Origin: Polaromonas sp.
Lineage (GTDB): Bacteria > Pseudomonadota > Gammaproteobacteria > Burkholderiales > Burkholderiaceae_C
Direction: 5' to 3'
Length of the DNA: 58,499 nucleotides
Assembly (NCBI RefSeq): GCF_030689685.1
Contig: NZ_JAUYEY010000050.1
Coordinates: 1 to 58,499 of the forward strand
The notes beneath the pieces are model-generated. The model made no database searches. It was not told the origin of the DNA and was given only the letters and a program-made list of their open reading frames with translations. Made by a program: the position numbers and the translations under genes. Below, one piece after another: positions 25,589 to 32,918 of this stretch. How positions within the stretch are numbered: position 1 is the first letter of the stretch; the number at the start of each line of letters is the position of its first letter.

Positions 25589-26344
25589 TCAAACCTTCGC
25601 GCCGGCAGTCTCCGGATAGGCTTCTGGGTCCAGGCGCCGCATCTCGGCTTCTATCCAGGCCTGGACTTCCTGCATCAACTCTTCCGGCTTGCGGCCGACG
25701 CTGCTGATCGGCTTGCCGATCGAGATGTCAACGATGCCCGGCTTTTTGATAAAGGCCTTGCGCGGCCAGCATTTGGCCGAGGTCACGGCGATCGGGATCA
25801 CCGGCGCGCCAATTTCTATCGCCAGCCGCGTGCCGCCGGTCTTGTAGACGCCCTGCTGCCCGCGTTCTATGCGCGTGCCTTCGGGGAACATGATGACCCA
25901 GACGCCTTGACTCATCAGCCGGCGGCCCTGCTCAACCACCTTGTTGAAGGCCTGCGCGCGCTGGCTGCGGTCGATGTGAATCATGTCCATGCGGGACATG
26001 GCCCAACCGAAAAACGGCACGTACAGTAACTCTTTCTTGAACACATAGGCCAGCGGGTGGGGCATCAGGGTCGGCATCGAAAACGTCTCCCAGGTGCTCT
26101 GGTGCTTGAGCAGCAGCACGGCGGCGCTGGTCTCGCCGGTCGGCAGGTTTTCCATGCCAGTCACCCGGTTTTTAATGCCGAGGATGACGGTGCCGCCGCT
26201 GACCGCCACCCGCAGCCAGCCGGCGCACAACCAGTAAATCTGCGTGCTGCTGCCGAACAGCGAAAAAATCAGGACAGCCAGCCCCCACGGGATCACGGTG
26301 ACAGTCATCCACAGAAGATGCAGGATGGAGCGGATCAGGAGCAT
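25589..26344 (-). CDS. plsC: 1-acyl-sn-glycerol-3-phosphate acyltransferase
   Basis: 251 residues. An N-terminal membrane anchor (residues about 5-35) is followed by the acyltransferase motifs: KHQSTWETF (motif I, with Glu in place of the usual Asp, as is common in betaproteobacteria), IDRSQR, FPEGTRIERG (motif III) and APVIPIAV. It acylates lysophosphatidic acid to phosphatidic acid at the inner membrane. The ATG at 26344 is chosen over a TTG upstream. Repeat copy 4 lies upstream. Confidence 0.9.
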   Translation of the reverse strand: MLLIRSILHLLWMTVTVIPWGLAVLIFSLFGSSTQIYWLCAGWLRVAVSGGTVILGIKNRVTGMENLPTGETSAAVLLLKHQSTWETFSMPTLMPHPLAYVFKKELLYVPFFGWAMSRMDMIHIDRSQRAQAFNKVVEQGRRLMSQGVWVIMFPEGTRIERGQQGVYKTGGTRLAIEIGAPVIPIAVTSAKCWPRKAFIKKPGIVDISIGKPISSVGRKPEELMQEVQAWIEAEMRRLDPEAYPETAGAKV

Positions 26345-26366
26345 GGTGTGTCTTCTCAATCAAATT

Positions 26367-26431
26367 GATATGTTTCAGGGCTCTAGCCCATGTACAGCGG
26401 GCGCAAGCAGCTATTGTTTTTATAGCATCAG
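26367..26431 (+). repeat. Dispersed short repeat, copy 4
   Basis: TATGTTTCAGGGCTCTAGCC, then GGGCGCAAGCAGCTATTG and TTATAGCA. It fills the gap between plsC and gmhB and reaches the 3' end of gmhB, close to its stop codon. Confidence 0.75.
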
Positions 26432-26985
26432 GGGGCCGCAGTGCGGCTCAGGACAAACTCTACGAAGGCACCCAGGTCGGCGTGCAGGCGCGTGCCTTCA
26501 GGCAGGCCCTCGGGCTGTCCACCGTCCTTGTAGGGCTCGGACTTGCCGGTCAGCACCAGGTGCGGCTCGCAGCCGGCTGCGGCACCGGCCAGCAGGTCTC
26601 GCACCGAGTCGCCGGCGGTTGGCACGCCCTTGAGTGGCACACCAAAGCGCGCGCCGATCTGCTCGAACAGGCCGGGCAGCGGCTTGCGACAAGTGCAGCT
26701 TTCTTCCGGGCTGTGCGGACAATAAAACACCGCGTCGATGCGTCCGCCCTGCGCAGCCAACAACTTGTGCATCTTGGCGTGCATGGCGTTGAGTGACGCC
26801 ACGTCAAACAGGCCGCGGCCCAGCCCCGATTGGTTCGAAGCAATCACCACATGCCAGCCGGCGTGCGTGAGCCGGGCGATGGCTTCCAGCGCACCCGGCA
26901 AGGGCTCCCACTCTTCCGGCGCCTTGACGTAGTCGTCGCTATCGCGGTTGATGGTTCCGTCGCGGTCGAGGATGACAAGTTTCAT
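26428..26985 (-). CDS. gmhB: D-glycero-beta-D-manno-heptose 1,7-bisphosphate 7-phosphatase
   Basis: 185 residues of the HAD/histidinol-phosphatase-like GmhB family. Motif I is ILDRDGTIN, ASNQSGLGRG is motif II, CRKP gives the motif III Lys, and AGDSVRDL motif IV. The zinc-binding loop CPHSPEESCTCRKP is diagnostic. It removes the C7 phosphate in ADP-heptose synthesis for lipopolysaccharide. Its ATG overlaps the FkbM methyltransferase stop (ATGA), so the two are translationally coupled. Confidence 0.92.
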   Translation of the reverse strand: MKLVILDRDGTINRDSDDYVKAPEEWEPLPGALEAIARLTHAGWHVVIASNQSGLGRGLFDVASLNAMHAKMHKLLAAQGGRIDAVFYCPHSPEESCTCRKPLPGLFEQIGARFGVPLKGVPTAGDSVRDLLAGAAAGCEPHLVLTGKSEPYKDGGQPEGLPEGTRLHADLGAFVEFVLSRTAAP

Positions 26986-27731
26986 GCGGGCTCCGCCCTG
27001 GGTCTGAAAATGAAGTTGTTGTAATAGTCCTTGGCGTCCCAGAAACGCTCGCCCGCCTGCCTCTGGTGCAGCGCCTCGCGAAACTCTGCCGCTGGCAACT
27101 CGCCGATGCCCGGCATGGCCAGCGTCGCGCTGTACCCGAGCGACTCCACCAGCGTGATGAAGTCCTGCACGGTTTTGCCGGACGGCAGGTGGCGGCCTTC
27201 GCACTCGATCACCAGCAGCGGCTTGTCGCGCCGGATCAGCGTCAGCGCGCCCTGCAGCACCGCCAGCTCATGACCTTCGACATCCATCTTGATCACGCGC
27301 ACCGGCGCATGCAATTTTTCTGCAGCATAGGCGTCAAGCGTCGTGACGCGCACCGTTTCCGTGTGGCAATCGGTCTTGTCGGCAATGCTGGCCTCCAGCG
27401 ACGCGCCCGGCGAATGGCTGTTGCCGGGCACAAACAGCTGGAGCTCGCCCTGCTGGTTGGACAGCGCCAGGTTTTCGACAGTGACGTTGGTCAAACCGCT
27501 GCGCTGGCAGGCGCCCGCCAGGTACTGCGCCAGCGTGCGCTGCGGCTCAAACGCCACCACTTGCGCCGTGCCGGCCCAGCGCGCCATCGAATACAGGTAA
27601 CTGCCCTTGTTGGCACCCACATCCAAAGCCACACCGCCGCCGCGCAGCGCTTGCCGAATCGCGCGCAGCTCAAACACCTGATCGCGGTAGCGTGTTTTCC
27701 AGGCGCGCCAGGCCAGTTTGATATCCATCAT
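26982..27731 (-). CDS. FkbM family methyltransferase
   Basis: About 249 residues. VALDVGANKGSYLYSMA is the SAM-binding motif I, VVAFEPQRTLA is motif II, and IKMDVEGHELAVLQGA is the FkbM signature. It probably methylates a hydroxyl of a sugar or glycolipid in the cytosol. Coupled by overlap to gmhB downstream and to the nucleotidyltransferase-like gene upstream, whose TGA overlaps this ATG. Placement with plsC and gmhB suggests an envelope glycan role, which is inference. Confidence 0.88.
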   Translation of the reverse strand: MMDIKLAWRAWKTRYRDQVFELRAIRQALRGGGVALDVGANKGSYLYSMARWAGTAQVVAFEPQRTLAQYLAGACQRSGLTNVTVENLALSNQQGELQLFVPGNSHSPGASLEASIADKTDCHTETVRVTTLDAYAAEKLHAPVRVIKMDVEGHELAVLQGALTLIRRDKPLLVIECEGRHLPSGKTVQDFITLVESLGYSATLAMPGIGELPAAEFREALHQRQAGERFWDAKDYYNNFIFRPRAEPA

Positions 27732-28267
27732 GGCTGGCCTACCCCGGCTGCTTCCTGGGCGCGGCGCTGGGTCCACTGGATGATGTGCGCAAGGTCGTGT
27801 TTGGCGGCATCCAGAAGGCCAATACGCGCAACCAGAACATCCAGCTTCACCAACTGGTGCTGTAGCAGCGTACGAACGTAATCGGCGTCCTTTGGCCTGC
27901 CCGCCGCGCATTTGGAGGTGGCCAGGTCGTGTATGTCAGGGCAGATGGCGGTCACCTCACCGACGTAAGTCAATACCGCCCTGTCCATCCAGTCCTTAGG
28001 CAGACTGGCGGATTCTGGACCGACGCCATCCGCGTGGTATCCGAAGGTATCGTGAAAGGTGGACAACGCCCCAATGGCGCCATCGATCAGATCCGATTTT
28101 TCAGGGTGCAGCGCCGGGTAAAGGTCAATCTCGGTTGACCGCAGCAGCAGGGCGGGTGGATCATCCAGCAGCAACAAGATAGCCTGGCTGCCGACCAGAA
28201 CAAAGCTGGTTTCGTTGGCTATGGCCGAGCTGGCACGCAGCACATGGGCAAGTTCACTGCGCTGCAT
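27728..28267 (-). CDS. Nucleotidyltransferase-like protein (DUF6036 type)
   Basis: 179 residues. The N-terminal FVLVGSQAILL followed by TEIDLYPA matches the GS-x-A...DxD-like core (here TEID) of minimal nucleotidyltransferases in the DUF6036/AbiEii neighbourhood. ICPDIHDLATSKCAAGRPKDADYVRTLL is the typical C-terminal pattern of such proteins. These often act as toxins or tRNA/NTP-modifying partners with a small second gene. Its start is five bases after the 104-residue gene upstream, so they form a module. Its activity cannot be shown from sequence. Confidence 0.65.
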   Translation of the reverse strand: MQRSELAHVLRASSAIANETSFVLVGSQAILLLLDDPPALLLRSTEIDLYPALHPEKSDLIDGAIGALSTFHDTFGYHADGVGPESASLPKDWMDRAVLTYVGEVTAICPDIHDLATSKCAAGRPKDADYVRTLLQHQLVKLDVLVARIGLLDAAKHDLAHIIQWTQRRAQEAAGVGQP

Positions 28268-28272
28268 GAAAA

Positions 28273-28587
28273 CTATGCGGCGCTTTGCGCGCGCAACGCC
28301 TGCCTCTCGGCGGGCGTCAGCACAAAGCCCAGCGGAGACACATTGCGCAAGGTGGCAGCACGGTCGCTGTCTGCGCAGACCTGATCGAGCAATACATCCA
28401 GATCGCCACTGAGCAATGCCTGCCATTCGTCCAGGTAAGGATCGGATGCGCTCGGGCCCCGCTGATCGTGCCAGCGCTTCAAGGTGTGCAACGCGCGCTC
28501 GACAAGCTCAGGCTCTGCCGCAAGCCGGGGAATGGCGGCGCGATGAAAGGCCTGCGTGAAGGCGTTGAGCTGCTGTGTCGATGGCAT
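28273..28587 (-). CDS. Small protein paired with the nucleotidyltransferase-like gene
   Basis: 104 residues, acidic, alpha-helical, no recognisable enzyme motif. It begins MPSTQQLNAFTQAFHRAAIP and ends with the basic LTPAERQALRAQSAA. It is immediately upstream of and co-directional with the DUF6036-type gene. By position it could be the antidote or DNA-binding partner of a two-gene toxin-antitoxin-like module; nothing in the sequence proves it. Confidence 0.55.
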   Translation of the reverse strand: MPSTQQLNAFTQAFHRAAIPRLAAEPELVERALHTLKRWHDQRGPSASDPYLDEWQALLSGDLDVLLDQVCADSDRAATLRNVSPLGFVLTPAERQALRAQSAA

Positions 28588-28610
28588 GGGGTGATTATCG
28601 AGCCGAACGA

Positions 28611-30707
28611 TCAGCTTGCCAACTTCGACAAGTCAGCCACACGGTTCATCGCCGCATGCAGCGTGGCCAGCAAGCCAAGACGGTTCAGGCGCAAGTCGGT
28701 TTGTTCAGCATTGACCATCACGCCTTCGAAGAAAGCGTCCACCGGCTCACGCAGCGCAGCCAGGGTTTGCAGCGAGGCTGCGTAGTCGCCGGCGTCAAAC
28801 TGCGCGCTGGCCTGCGGTGCCACCTGCTTCATCGCGGCATGCAAGGCTTTCTCAGCCGGCTCCTGCAGCAGCAACTCGCTGACATGGGCGTCCGCGCCGT
28901 CGGTTTTTTTGAGAATATTGCTGATGCGTTTGTTGGCGGAGGCCAACGCAGGGGCTTCGGGCAAAGCGGCGAAGGCGCGTACGGCGGCGAGGCGTTTGGG
29001 GACATCGCCGAGGCGCTGCGGGCGCAACGCCAGCACGGCATCGACTTCCTGAGCGCTGTAGCCCTGCTCGCGCAAGGAACCGGCGAGGCGGTCATAGATA
29101 AATTCGACCAGCGCGCTGGACGCATCCTGAATCTTCTCGCCGAACACCGGCTGGGCGCCTTCGACCAGTTCGACCAGCCCCAGAGGCAGGTCTTTTTCAA
29201 CCAGCATGCGAATCACGCCCAGCGCGTGTCGCCGCAATGCAAACGGGTCCTTGTCACCGGTCGGAAAATTGCCGATGCCAAACATGCCGACCAGAGTTTC
29301 CAGCTTGTCCGCCAGCGCGACGATCACGCCGACGGTGTTGCGCGGCAAGTCGTCACCGGCAAAGCGCGGCTTGTAGTGGTCTTCAATCGCATCGGCAACG
29401 TCAACACTCAGGCCGTCATTGAGCGCGTAGTACCGGCCCATGATGCCCTGCAACTCTGGAAACTCGCCGACCATGTCGGTCACCAGGTCGGTCTTGGCCA
29501 GCTCGGCGGCGCGCTGCACGTCAACAACCCGTCCGGCGTCGATGCGATTGGCAATGGCCTCGGCGATCGCACGCACACGCTTGATGCGATTGCCCTGCGA
29601 GCCCAACTTGTTGTGATACACGACCTTGCCCAGGCCTTCGACGCGCGAAGCCAGTGTCTTCTTGCGGTCCTGGTCAAAGAAAAACTTGGCATCGGCCAGA
29701 CGCGGACGCACCACGCGCTCGTTGCCCTGAATCACGACACTCGCGTCTGCGGGGCTGATGTTGCTGACCACCAGAAACTTGTTGCTCAGCTTGCCGGAGG
29801 CTTCGAGCAGTGGAAAGTATTTCTGGTTGGCCTTCATGGTGAGGATCAGGCATTCCTGTGGCACGTCCAGAAACTCTTTCTCAAATTCGCAGACCAGCAC
29901 ATTGGGACGCTCGACCAGCGCGGTCACTTCATCCAGCAGCGCTTCGTCGTCGATGGCCTTGACACCGCCGCCAACTTTGGCGGCGGCTGCCGCAAGTTGT
30001 TTGGCGATCTCGGTCTTGCGCTTCGAATAACTTGCGATCACCTTGCCTTGTTCCAGCATCTGCACTTCGTAGCTATCCGCCTCCCGAATTGCAAAGGCCT
30101 TTACATCCGATTCAAATCTGTGGCCTTCGGTCATGTTGCTGGCTTCAAGCCCGAGGGCTTTGACGCCGAGGACAGTCTCACCATGCAGTGCGATGAGGCG
30201 ATGCACGGGACGCACAAACTTCACATCGCTCCAGCCGTCGGCCAACTGGTAGGTCATGACCTTGGGAATTGGCAACTTGGCAATCGCCTCAAGCAGGGCT
30301 TTCTGCAAGCCTTCGACGAGAGTGGCGCCCTTGACGTTGCTGTCGTAGAACAAGGCTTCGGCTTTGCCGTCCATGGCTTTTTTCAGGCCCCCCACGGCAG
30401 AAGCGTCGGCGCCCAGCGCCTGTAGTTTCTTGAGCAGCGCCGGCGTGGCCTTGCCCGATACATCCAGCCCCACCGCCACCGGCATGAGTTTTTGTGACAC
30501 CGCCTTGTCGGCGCCTTGCGCAGCAACAGCAGTCACATGCGCGGCCAGGCGGCGTGGGGAGGCAAAACTTGTAAGGACCGATCCGGGCGTCGTCAGCCCC
30601 TGGGTTTTCAGCTGTTCGAACAGCACACCGGCAAACGCATCGCCCAATTTTTTGAGCGCCTTGGGCGGCAGTTCTTCCACAAACAGTTCAACAAGGAGAT
30701 TTTTCAT
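28611..30707 (-). CDS. glyS: Glycine--tRNA ligase beta subunit
   Basis: 698 residues, full length for GlyS. The N-terminal NLLVELFVEELPPKAL is diagnostic, followed by FVRPVHRLIALHGE, ALDDEALLDEVTALVERPNVLVCEFEKEFL and the DKLETLVGMFGIG and DPFALRR motifs of the HD-like region, then the C-terminal anticodon-binding domain. It forms the alpha2-beta2 glycyl-tRNA synthetase with GlyQ. It is separated from glyQ by vapBC; the vapC stop abuts its ATG. Confidence 0.97.
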   Translation of the reverse strand: MKNLLVELFVEELPPKALKKLGDAFAGVLFEQLKTQGLTTPGSVLTSFASPRRLAAHVTAVAAQGADKAVSQKLMPVAVGLDVSGKATPALLKKLQALGADASAVGGLKKAMDGKAEALFYDSNVKGATLVEGLQKALLEAIAKLPIPKVMTYQLADGWSDVKFVRPVHRLIALHGETVLGVKALGLEASNMTEGHRFESDVKAFAIREADSYEVQMLEQGKVIASYSKRKTEIAKQLAAAAAKVGGGVKAIDDEALLDEVTALVERPNVLVCEFEKEFLDVPQECLILTMKANQKYFPLLEASGKLSNKFLVVSNISPADASVVIQGNERVVRPRLADAKFFFDQDRKKTLASRVEGLGKVVYHNKLGSQGNRIKRVRAIAEAIANRIDAGRVVDVQRAAELAKTDLVTDMVGEFPELQGIMGRYYALNDGLSVDVADAIEDHYKPRFAGDDLPRNTVGVIVALADKLETLVGMFGIGNFPTGDKDPFALRRHALGVIRMLVEKDLPLGLVELVEGAQPVFGEKIQDASSALVEFIYDRLAGSLREQGYSAQEVDAVLALRPQRLGDVPKRLAAVRAFAALPEAPALASANKRISNILKKTDGADAHVSELLLQEPAEKALHAAMKQVAPQASAQFDAGDYAASLQTLAALREPVDAFFEGVMVNAEQTDLRLNRLGLLATLHAAMNRVADLSKLAS

Positions 30708-31148
30708 TCACACTTTTCCAGAAAAATTCACTGTGCGCAGCCCCAACTTTTTTGCAGCCTTTTGCATCACAACATCCATGCTTGCCAGCGCTGTGCAGCC
30801 CGTGCGCCTGGCCAGGCTCAGATGCAGGGCGTCCGGCGCTCTCAAGTTGGTGCCTGACTGGGCGCACAAAACCGCAGCCTCGTCAAAGTCAATCGTTTCG
30901 ACCAGCTCACACCGCGTCGATGCCAGTATGGACAGGCCTTTTTGGCCCGCCAATTCCACTTCTTTCTTGCTCAGCTGTTTGGTGCGTTGTTTGATGGCCA
31001 GCGCGCTTGCCAGCTCGGTCCGGCTCCACGGGCAGCTTACCAATTCAATGCCGTCTGATCGGGCAAACCAGCCCAGCACCTGATCGGTCTCGGGCTCTGG
31101 GCACAACATGGCCATCAGCACATTGGTATCCAGGTAAACCACCTTCAC
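30708..31148 (-). CDS. vapC: VapC-type PIN domain toxin
   Basis: 146 residues of the PIN ribonuclease family. Acidic residues are in YLDTNVLMA (Asp7), SRTELASAL (Glu), and PDALHLSLARR (Asp), with the fourth near ASMD. Toxins of this kind cleave tRNA or rRNA and are blocked by VapB. GTG start at 31148, two bases after the vapB stop. Its TGA abuts the glyS ATG, so it is co-transcribed with the glycyl-tRNA synthetase genes. Confidence 0.9.
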   Translation of the reverse strand: MKVVYLDTNVLMAMLCPEPETDQVLGWFARSDGIELVSCPWSRTELASALAIKQRTKQLSKKEVELAGQKGLSILASTRCELVETIDFDEAAVLCAQSGTNLRAPDALHLSLARRTGCTALASMDVVMQKAAKKLGLRTVNFSGKV

Positions 31149-31150
31149 GT

Positions 31151-31408
31151 TCAGTAGCCCTGGTCACGCATCCAGCGCACGACAGACCGGCCCATTGGCC
31201 AGTCTTTGTGCATGGCACGCAACTCGTCAGCCAGTTGGGCGCGCGATGCGGTCAACGGCTCTGAACCGGACTTGACGACGCGCAACTCACGACCGGCCGT
31301 CACTTCTGCCTGCACACGGCTGCCTTCACGCAAGCCGACTTGTTTGACCAACGCAGTGGGTAGCCGCAGCGCCAGACTGTTGCCCCATTTGCCAACTTGC
31401 AGCTCCAT
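31151..31408 (-). CDS. vapB: VapB/AbrB-family antitoxin
   Basis: 85 residues. The N-terminal LQVGKWGNSLALRLPTALV is the swapped-hairpin AbrB/MazE-like DNA-binding motif, and the C-terminal half (residues 50-85, with KDWPMGRSVVRWM) would be the toxin-binding tail. It overlaps nothing but lies two bases from vapC. An inverted repeat in its leader (31420-31443) is a good autoregulatory site. Confidence 0.9.
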   Translation of the reverse strand: MELQVGKWGNSLALRLPTALVKQVGLREGSRVQAEVTAGRELRVVKSGSEPLTASRAQLADELRAMHKDWPMGRSVVRWMRDQGY

Positions 31409-31419
31409 GATTCACCTCA

Positions 31420-31443
31420 ATGTATAAACAGGTATCTACATTA
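31420..31443. promoter_or_regulatory. vapBC operator candidate
   Basis: Inverted repeat AATGTA-N12-TACATT, 12 bases upstream of the vapB ATG, in an otherwise AT-richer patch. This matches the position of autoregulatory operators of AbrB-type antitoxins. Confidence 0.6.
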
Positions 31444-31475
31444 TAGCCATCAAGAACGCGACAGCAACCAGGGGC

Positions 31476-32381
31476 TCATGCAGCCTTCTTCGTCATCTGT
31501 TCCACCCACTCGCGCGGCGCCATCGGAAAGTCAAGCCGTTCGCGGCTTTCGTAATAACTTTGCGCCACGGCACGGGCCAGGTTGCGGATGCGGCCGATGT
31601 AGGCGGCGCGTTCGGTCACGCTGATTGCGCCGCGTGCGTCCAGCAGGTTGAAGCTGTGCGCGGCTTTCAGCACCTGCTCGTAGGCCGGCAGGGCAAGCTG
31701 GACCTCGATCAGATGTTTGACTTGCTTTTCATGCGCGGCAAACGCTGTGAACAGAAAATCCGCGTCGCTGTGCTCGAAGTTATAAGTAGATTGCTCCACC
31801 TCGTTCTGCTTGTACACGTCGCCATAGCTGAGGTTCTCGGTCCACTTCAGGTTGTAGACGTTGTCCACACCCTGCAAATACATGGCCAGGCGCTCCAGGC
31901 CGTAGGTGATCTCGCCGGTGATGGGTTTGCAGTCAATGCCGCCGACCTGCTGGAAGTAGGTGAACTGCGTGACTTCCATGCCGTTGAGCCAGACTTCCCA
32001 GCCCAGACCCCAGGCGCCCAGCGTGGGGTTTTCCCAGTCGTCCTCGACAAAACGGATGTCGTTCTTTTTCAAATCGAAACCCAGCGCCTCCAGCGAACCG
32101 AGGTAGAGCTCCAGGATGTTGGCGGGCGCGGGCTTGAGCACCACCTGGTACTGGTAGTAGTGCTGCAGGCGGTTCGGGTTCTCCCCGTAGCGGCCATCTT
32201 TGGGCCGGCGGCTGGGCTGCACATAGGCCGCCTTCCAGGGCTCGGGACCCAGCGCGCGCAAAAAAGTGGCTGTGTGAGAAGTACCGGCACCGACTTCCAT
32301 GTCATACGGCTGCAAAAGCGCGCAGCCCTGCGCGTCCCAGTAGGACTGGAGCTTCAAGATGATTTGCTGAAAGGTCAACAT
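31476..32381 (-). CDS. glyQ: Glycine--tRNA ligase alpha subunit
   Basis: 301 residues, the usual size for GlyQ, the catalytic class II core. [32 protein letters not shown] is the start signature. [26 protein letters not shown] carries motif 2, and [16 protein letters not shown] is motif 3. It aminoacylates tRNA-Gly together with GlyS. vapBC lies between it and glyS in the same direction. Confidence 0.97.
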   Translation of the reverse strand: MLTFQQIILKLQSYWDAQGCALLQPYDMEVGAGTSHTATFLRALGPEPWKAAYVQPSRRPKDGRYGENPNRLQHYYQYQVVLKPAPANILELYLGSLEALGFDLKKNDIRFVEDDWENPTLGAWGLGWEVWLNGMEVTQFTYFQQVGGIDCKPITGEITYGLERLAMYLQGVDNVYNLKWTENLSYGDVYKQNEVEQSTYNFEHSDADFLFTAFAAHEKQVKHLIEVQLALPAYEQVLKAAHSFNLLDARGAISVTERAAYIGRIRNLARAVAQSYYESRERLDFPMAPREWVEQMTKKAA

Positions 32382-32745
32382 AGATAGGGTGGGCGGCGAT
32401 GCAGGGCCAGAATGGAAAGACGAGGCAGGCCTGAACCCGCGGAACCTTTGATTTTACGGAGCTTTGTCCGGTTTACCCTCAAAGCGCAAGGAAAGATGAC
32501 AGCCCAAGGCCTCAGCGTGGGCACGCTGGCGCTGTTGCGCGACCTGCCGGTCGGCGGCAAACGTTTTTTGCAGAAAGCCGATGGTTATGTGGCGATGCAG
32601 CGTGGGGGGTGAAATCACAGCCGCACGCCCCGGACACCATGCTGCGTATGGGCCAGGTTGTATGCTAATTTTTAAAGCCAAATCGGCCCCCAGCCCATAG
32701 TTGGTGGACAAAAGTAGCTCCTTTTTTTATAGCGCCGGCTGTGCC
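32382..32745. other. Intergenic region with repeat copy 5
   Basis: No gene is evident. A dispersed repeat of the AGCTGCTT family covers about 32663-32735 (a degenerate form: CAAATCGGCCCCCAGCCCATAG, then GTAGCTCC and TATAGC). The part nearest glyQ (32382-32480) presumably holds its promoter, but no clear -10/-35 is visible. Confidence 0.5.
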
Positions 32746-32918
32746 CGCTAGGAGTCTGGGCGGCAGAAGGCGTCGAAGCGAAAAGTGGCCCCGGCGAGGA
32801 CAGTTTTTGCCGGGTTTGCAGCCTCATAGCCGTAGCTATGGGGCAAGAAGCCGGTGAAAAATGGACCGTCGCGGCCGCTTTGCAGCCGACGTTCCTTCTG
32901 CCGCCCAGGCTCCTAGCG
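32746..32918. repeat. 173-bp long palindromic element with 25-bp terminal inverted repeats
   Basis: The ends CGCTAGGAGTCTGGGCGGCA... (32746-32770) and its complement (32894-32918) match at 24 of 25 bases. The interior is also self-complementary, centring on CATAGC-CGTA-GCTATG (32825-32840). The whole element can fold into one imperfect hairpin. No open frame inside. Its right end supplies the stop codon (TAG, 32913-32915) of lnt. A second copy starts the window (1-139), and a partial terminus lies at 23945-23961. It is a MITE- or REP-like non-autonomous element, origin unknown. Confidence 0.85.

Noticed and set aside
28575..30425. 616-codon plus-strand frame antisense to glyS
   Set aside because: A mirror of the glyS coding strand; no motif and no ribosome binding site.
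32382..32480. tRNA-dependent leader (T-box) upstream of glyQ
   Set aside because: No specifier loop or T-box core is visible and such leaders are not expected in betaproteobacteria.
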